Of a stretch of DNA of 64,000 bases, positions 60,039 to 64,000 are shown in pieces. This DNA is from CAWFSE01 sp963697565 (GTDB taxonomy: Bacteria; Actinomycetota; Actinomycetes; CAVWCF01). The translations under genes were made by a program, and so were the position numbers. The notes under the pieces were generated by a model that was given only the letters and a program-made list of their open reading frames with translations, was not told the DNA's origin and searched no databases. The first letter of the stretch is position 1, and each line of letters begins with the position of its first letter. The stretch covers positions 620,001 through 684,000 of the forward strand of contig CAVOOM010000007.1 of assembly GCA_963697565.1 (NCBI GenBank), in the 5' to 3' direction.

Positions 60039-60646
60039 ATGCGCGTTCGCCAGTTCACCGCATCCGCAGCCGGCAAGGCGTTGCCGGCCGTCGTGGCATG
60101 CCTGCTGATCGGAGCCGGCACGGCCGGGGCCACGGTCCTGGCCGCCGACGAGCCGACCGACCCGGTGGTCGAGCAGCCCGCCGGCGAGCCGCCCGCGGAC
60201 GCACCCCCGGCCGAGCAGCCGCCCGCGGACGTTCCCCCGGTCGAGGTTCCCCAAGTTGAGCCGCCCGTGGTCCCGCCGCCCGCCGACGACGACGCCGATG
60301 ACACCGATGAGGCCACCGAGGCCACCCCAGGCACCCCGGCACCCCGGTGACCGCGCCGCCGTGTCCGGCCGATGTCCGCAACCACGGCGCGTACGTCTCG
60401 TCGGTGGCGCGCGACCCCGCCAACGCCGGGCCGCAGCACGGGGCGATCGTCGCCGCCGCCGCCCAGAGCGACTGCGGGAAGAAGCCCGGCGCCGACGCCG
60501 ATGACACCGACGCCGATGACACCGACGCCGATGACACCGACACTGACGACACCGCGAAGTCCGCGACGGGCCAGGCCAAGAAGGCCGAGAAGGCCCAGCA
60601 GCGGGCGGCCAAGGCCGCCGCGAAGGGCAAGCCGGCCAAGGGCTAG
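60039..60646 (+). CDS. secreted/anchored Pro-rich protein with acidic repeat (frame break or two genes)
   Basis: Part 1 (60039-60350): hydrophobic start (GKALPAVVACLLIGAGTAGATVL) and a Pro/Glu-rich stretch (PADAPPAEQPPADVPPVEVP). Part 2 (60347-60646): CPADVRNHGAYVSSVARD, an acidic repeat and a Lys/Ala-rich end (AKKAEKAQQRAAKAAAKGKP). The frames meet at CACCCCGGTGACC; adding one C fuses them, and alternatively GTG 60347 overlaps the TGA as a coupled start. No Shine-Dalgarno supports a second start, so one gene is more likely. GGAAGGG precedes ATG 60039. No known family. Confidence 0.6.
60496..60555 (+). repeat. 15-nt tandem repeat coding for DADDT
   Basis: Three to four copies of a 15-nt unit (GCCGATGACACCGAC) giving Asp-Ala-Asp-Asp-Thr. 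Possibly calcium-binding or simply low-complexity sequence. Confidence 0.8.
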
Positions 60647-60668
60647 GTCCAGCTAGGCCCTTGAGGAC

Positions 60669-61010
60669 TCAGTCCTCGGCGAGCAGTCGCTTGCGCTCGG
60701 CGTTGCGGCGCGACGTCCAGTCCCGCATCCGCTGCGGGTAGCCGACGACCGCGGCGTCGTACGACGGGATGCCCAGGCTGTTGGCCCACTCATGCAGGAC
60801 CTGCGGGCTCGGGACCCGCCGACGGGTCCACTCCCCGGTGTTGGCCACCAGGACCACCGTGGTGTCGGTGACGGCCGTGCGCGGCTCGACGAAGGCCTCG
60901 ACCCCGGTGTGCGTGCGCACCCACTCCTCAAGGTGCCGGCGGTCGTCGCTCGACGACGAGCGCAGCGTGCCGGGCTTGTCCTTGCGGCGCATCCGGTTGA
61001 ACCACCCCAC
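60669..61010 (-). CDS. small conserved protein near lpd
   Basis: 113 residues: VGWFNRMRRKDKPGTLRSSS, LEEWVRTHTGVEAFVEPRTA, VVLVANTGEWTRRRVPSPQV, AANSLGIPSYDAAVVGYPQR-like region ending RNAERKRLLAED. Basic, no membrane segment. I recall similar genes next to lpd in Actinobacteria but know no function. GTG 61010 is chosen because GGAGG lies 9 nt upstream and homologous-looking sequence begins there; the longer frame to 61214 overlaps lpd. Confidence 0.65.
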   Translation of the reverse strand: MGWFNRMRRKDKPGTLRSSSSDDRRHLEEWVRTHTGVEAFVEPRTAVTDTTVVLVANTGEWTRRRVPSPQVLHEWANSLGIPSYDAAVVGYPQRMRDWTSRRNAERKRLLAED

Positions 61011-61186
61011 GGCGGACCACCTCCAGCCCCCAACCGTACGGGGCGCGCGGGGCCGCGGCATGACAGGAAACCCGGCTACCCGCCGCACCCCGCGGGGTGT
61101 GAGAATGACCCGACCCAGCCGAGGCACGCGAGCAGACGCGGGCCGGCCGGCGAAACGATCCGACGATCTAGAAGGAGCCCCGCGCG

Positions 61187-62585
61187 GTGACCGAGACCTC
61201 AGGAGCTGGCGCACCCGCCTTCGACGTCGTGATCCTCGGCGGTGGCAGCGGCGGCTACGCGTGCGCCTTGCGGGCCGCGCAGCTCGGGCTCCAGGTCGCC
61301 CTCGTCGAGAAGGCCAAGCTGGGCGGCACCTGCCTGCACAACGGCTGCATCCCGACCAAGGCCCTGCTGCACGCGGCCGAGGTCGCCGACCTGACCCGCG
61401 AGAGCGAGCAGTTCGGCGTGCGAGCCACCCTCGACGGCATCGACATGCCGACCGTCAACGCCTACAAGGACGGCGTCGTCGCCAAGCTCTGGAAGGGCCT
61501 GCAGGGCCTGGTCAAGAGCCGCGGGATCACGTACGTCGAGGGCGAGGGCCGGCTCGTCTCGCCCGACCACGGTGCGCGTCGGCGACACCGACTACGTCGG
61601 CCGCAACGTCGTGCTGGCGACCGGATCGGTCCCCAAGTCCCTGCCCACCCTCGCCATCGACGGCGAGCGGGTGATCACCAGCGACCACGCGCTCACCCTC
61701 GACCGCGTGCCGGCCAGTGTCGTAGTCCTCGGCGGCGGCGTCATCGGCGTCGAGTTCGCCAGCGTGTGGCGCTCGTTCGGCGCCCAGGTGACCATCGTCG
61801 AGGCCCTGCCTCACCTCGTGCCCGCCGAGGAGGAGTCGTCGTCGAAGCTGCTTGAGCGGGCGTTCCGCAAGCGCGGCATCGGCTACGAGCTCGGGGCCCG
61901 GTTCAGCGGGGTCGAGCGCACCGAGCACGGCGTCCGGGTCACCCTCGAGGACGGCAAGACGCTCGAGGCCGAGCTGCTCCTCGTCGCCGTCGGCCGCGGA
62001 CCGGTCTCGGCCGGCCTCGGGTACGACGAGGTCGGCGTCGCGATGGACCGAGGCTTCGTCCTGGTCGACGACTACTGCCGCACCAACGTGCCCGGCGTGT
62101 GGGCCGTCGGCGACCTGATCCCGACGCTGCAGCTCGCCCACGTCGGGTTCACCGAGGGCATCCTGGTCGCCGAGACGATCGCCGGCCTGGCCACCCGCCC
62201 GATCGACTACGCCGGGATTCCGCGGGTCACCTACTCCGAGCCCGAGGTCGCCTCGGTCGGGCTGACCGAGGCCCAGGCCCGCACCACGCACGGCGACGAC
62301 GCGGTGACGACCGTGACGTACGACCTGGCCGGCAACGGCAAGGCGCAGATCCTGAAGACCGCCGGCTCGATCAAGCTGGTCGCCCTCGTCGACGGCCCGG
62401 TCGTCGGAGTGCACCTCGTCGGCAGCCGGGTCGGCGAGCTGCTGGCCGAGGGGCAGGTCATCTACAACTGGGAGGCGCACGCCGACGACGTCGCCTCGCT
62501 CATCCACGCCCACCCGACCCTCTCCGAGGCGATGGGCGAGGCGCACATGGCCCTGGCCGGCAAGCCGCTGCACGCGCACGGCTGA
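61187..62585 (+). CDS. lpd: dihydrolipoyl dehydrogenase (one frameshift)
   Basis: About 466 residues. E3 flavoprotein that reoxidises dihydrolipoamide. FAD site FDVVILGGGSGGYACALRAA, redox-active disulfide GGTCLHNGCIPTKALLHAAE, NAD site VVVLGGGVIGVEFASVWRSF, second FAD site GVWAVGDLIPTLQLAHVGFT, and the catalytic His-Glu pair IHAHPTLSEAMGEAH. The frame changes near 61567 (one extra base in CCCGACCACGG). Otherwise complete, so a consensus error is likely. GTG 61187, AAGGAG upstream. It precedes the E2 gene. Confidence 0.9.
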
Positions 62586-62663
62586 CCGGACAGGATGACC
62601 CCGTAGCCCGCAAGCCCAAGCACCGCACCCGCACCGCACCAGCCGAAGGAGCCCCTCAACGCC

Positions 62664-64000
62664 ATGGCCGTCTCCGTCACGATGCCCCAACTGGGCGAGA
62701 GCGTCACCGAGGGCACGGTCACCCGGTGGCTCAAGGCCGAGGGTGAGTACGTCAACGCCGACGAGCCGCTGCTCGAGGTCTCCACCGACAAGGTCGACAC
62801 CGAGATCCCGGCCCCGGCGTCGGGCATCCTGCTGCGCATCACCGCCGGCGAGGACGCCGTGGTGCTGGTGGGCGGCGAGCTCGCCGTGATCGGAGACACC
62901 GCCGACGCCACCGATGCGCTTCCGACCGGCCCCGCGGACTACGAGGCTCCGGCGCCCGCCTATGCCGCGCCCGCGCCCACGTACGAGGCGCCGGCGGCTC
63001 CCGAGCCGGCCTTCGCGCCCGCCCCGTCGATCATCCTGCCCGCGGCCCACCCCGAGCCGGAGCCGGTGCACACCCCCGCCGCCGCGCCGGCCACCGGCAC
63101 TGCCACGCCGGTCCTGCTCCCCGCCCTGGGCGAGAGCGTCACCGAGGGCACGGTCACCCGCTGGCTCAAGCAGGTCGGCGAGCCGGTGGCCGTGGACGAG
63201 CCGCTCGTCGAGGTCTCCACCGACAAGGTCGACACCGAGATCCCGTCGCCGGTCGCGGGCGTGCTGCTGGAGATCACCGTCGCGGCCGACGCCACGGTTG
63301 CCGTCGGCGGCCAGCTCGGCATCGTCGGGGCCGCGGGGGCGGCGCCCGCCGCCCGCCGCTCCGGCCCCCGCCGCAGCCGAGCCGGCTCCGACATTCGCTC
63401 CCGTCCCGGCCTTCGCGGCGCCCCCCGCGCCCCCCGCGCCACCAGCCGCCGCTCCTCCGGCTCCCGCCGCTGCGGCCCCGGCCGCCGCCCCGGCAGGGGC
63501 CGCCGCCGAGTCCGGCGACGCCTCGTACGTCACCCCGCTGGTCCGCAAGCTCGCCGCCGAGCACGGCGTCGACCTCGCGACGGTGGCCGGCACCGGGGTG
63601 GGCGGGCGCATCCGCAAGGCCGACGTGCTGGAGGCGGCGGCCCGCGCCGCCGCGGAGGCCAAGGCAGCGGCCCAAGCGGCCCCGACGCCGCCCGCGGTTC
63701 CAGCCGCGGGGGCTCCTGCCGCCAAGCCCGCTGCGGCGCCCTCGCCGCTGCGCGGCCGCACCGAGCCGATGAGCCGGCTGCGCAAGCTGATCGCCACCCG
63801 CATGGTCGAGTCGCTGCAGACGACGGCTCAGCTGACCTCGGTGATCGAGGTCGACGTGACCCGGATCGCCCAGCTGCGCGACAAGGTGAAGCGGGACTTC
63901 GAGTCCCGCGAGGGGGTCAAGCTCTCCTACCTGCCGTTCTTCGCCAAGGCCTCGGTCGAGGCGCTCAAGCAGCACCCCACGCTGAACGCGAGCATCGACA
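62664..64000 (+). CDS. sucB: 2-oxoacid dehydrogenase E2 (sucB/dlaT type), 5' part, one frameshift
   Basis: The gene runs off the right edge. Two lipoyl domains (residues about 1-78 and 148-225), each with the lipoyl Lys in EVSTDKVDTEIP, separated by Pro/Ala linkers. Then a peripheral subunit-binding domain (YVTPLVRKLAAEHGVDLATV, GTGVGGRIRKADVLEAA) and the start of the catalytic core (PMSRLRKLIATRMVESLQTT). The frame changes near 63350 in a G/C-rich linker. ATG 62664 with GAAGGAG upstream. Could serve 2-oxoglutarate or pyruvate dehydrogenase, or both as in mycobacteria. Confidence 0.88.
   Translation, partial: MAVSVTMPQLGESVTEGTVTRWLKAEGEYVNADEPLLEVSTDKVDTEIPAPASGILLRITAGEDAVVLVGGELAVIGDTADATDALPTGPADYEAPAPAYAAPAPTYEAPAAPEPAFAPAPSIILPAAHPEPEPVHTPAAAPATGTATPVLLPALGESVTEGTVTRWLKQVGEPVAVDEPLVEVSTDKVDTEIPSPVAGVLLEITVAADATVAVGGQLGIVGAAGAAPAARRSGPRRSRAGSDIRSRPGLRGAPRAPRATSRRSSGSRRCGPGRRPGRGRRRVRRRLVRHPAGPQARRRARRRPRDGGRHRGGRAHPQGRRAGGGGPRRRGGQGSGPSGPDAARGSSRGGSCRQARCGALAAARPHRADEPAAQADRHPHGRVAADDGSADLGDRGRRDPDRPAARQGEAGLRVPRGGQALLPAVLRQGLGRGAQAAPHAEREHR

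Noticed and set aside
61527..63803. 758-codon minus-strand frame opposite lpd and the E2 gene
   Set aside because: Low-complexity shadow; the plus strand has unmistakable E3 and E2 motifs.
1..64000. tRNA, rRNA, insertion sequences, prophage or attachment sites
   Set aside because: I looked for tRNA-like cloverleaf ends, transposase and integrase motifs and flanking repeats and saw none; gene content looks like core chromosome.

Overview
The window is very GC-rich DNA from an Actinomycetota, most likely a member of the class Actinomycetes. The evidence is the co-occurrence of an actinobacterial qcrCAB/ctaE and ctaCDF respiratory gene set, an ErpA-glycerate kinase-DUF3043 neighbourhood, a DEDDh exonuclease/UvrC-N fusion, PspA, a SCO2322-type protein, frequent GTG starts, ATGA/GTGA stop-start overlaps, and many genes whose -10-like hexamer lies 6-7 nt before the start codon. 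Family assignments were made by reading translations; no database was searched.

Layout. 1-2.9 kb: the end of a fatty acyl-CoA ligase and a frame-broken ABC exporter. 3.1-9.4 kb: a Tad/Flp pilus assembly operon (CpaB, CpaE/TadZ, CpaF/TadA, a VWA-TadB fusion, TadC). 9.5-16.7 kb: a receiver-(Glu-Pro)n-GAF-like protein, a stand-alone DnaB C-terminal ATPase on the minus strand, a NarL-type two-component pair, two tandem Flp pilins and a broken polytopic membrane protein. 16.7-21.1 kb (minus): two metalloproteases and an NlpC/P60 endopeptidase behind a ydaO-type c-di-AMP riboswitch. 21-28 kb: a NYN-domain protein, a CoA-transferase, a zinc-ribbon protein, the exonuclease/GIY-YIG fusion, a RAM-domain protein, trpD and a lone receiver protein.

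28-37 kb: respiration. ctaE-qcrC-qcrA-qcrB run forward to a strong terminator and ctaC-ctaD-ctaF run backward, with a lipoprotein L,D-transpeptidase between them. 37-47.5 kb: conserved housekeeping genes (cysteine desulfurase-TusA fusion, aat, adenosine-kinase-like PfkB protein, erpA, glycerate kinase, class V aminotransferase, nadA, pspA, DUF3043, aldo/keto reductase).

47.6-57.1 kb is the most distinctive region: a cobalamin riboswitch followed by eight co-directional, mostly overlapping genes. They encode a secreted alpha/alpha-barrel-type surface protein, a SCO2322-type secreted beta protein, an ECF transporter (CbiQ, fused CbiO-CbiO, S component), an MBL-CobU fusion, CobT and CobS. Together they read as a corrinoid capture, import and nucleotide-loop assembly operon. 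The first two proteins resemble the two halves of animal intrinsic factor or transcobalamin.

57.2-64 kb: gcvT, pepA, an acidic-repeat secreted protein, a small conserved protein, lpd and the start of a two-lipoyl E2 (sucB/dlaT type).

Caution: about twenty otherwise well-conserved genes are interrupted by 1-nt shifts, several in G/C runs and several in genes expected to be essential (lpd, E2). I read most of these as consensus-sequence errors rather than real pseudogenes. Coordinates of such genes span the whole reconstructed reading, not one open frame.
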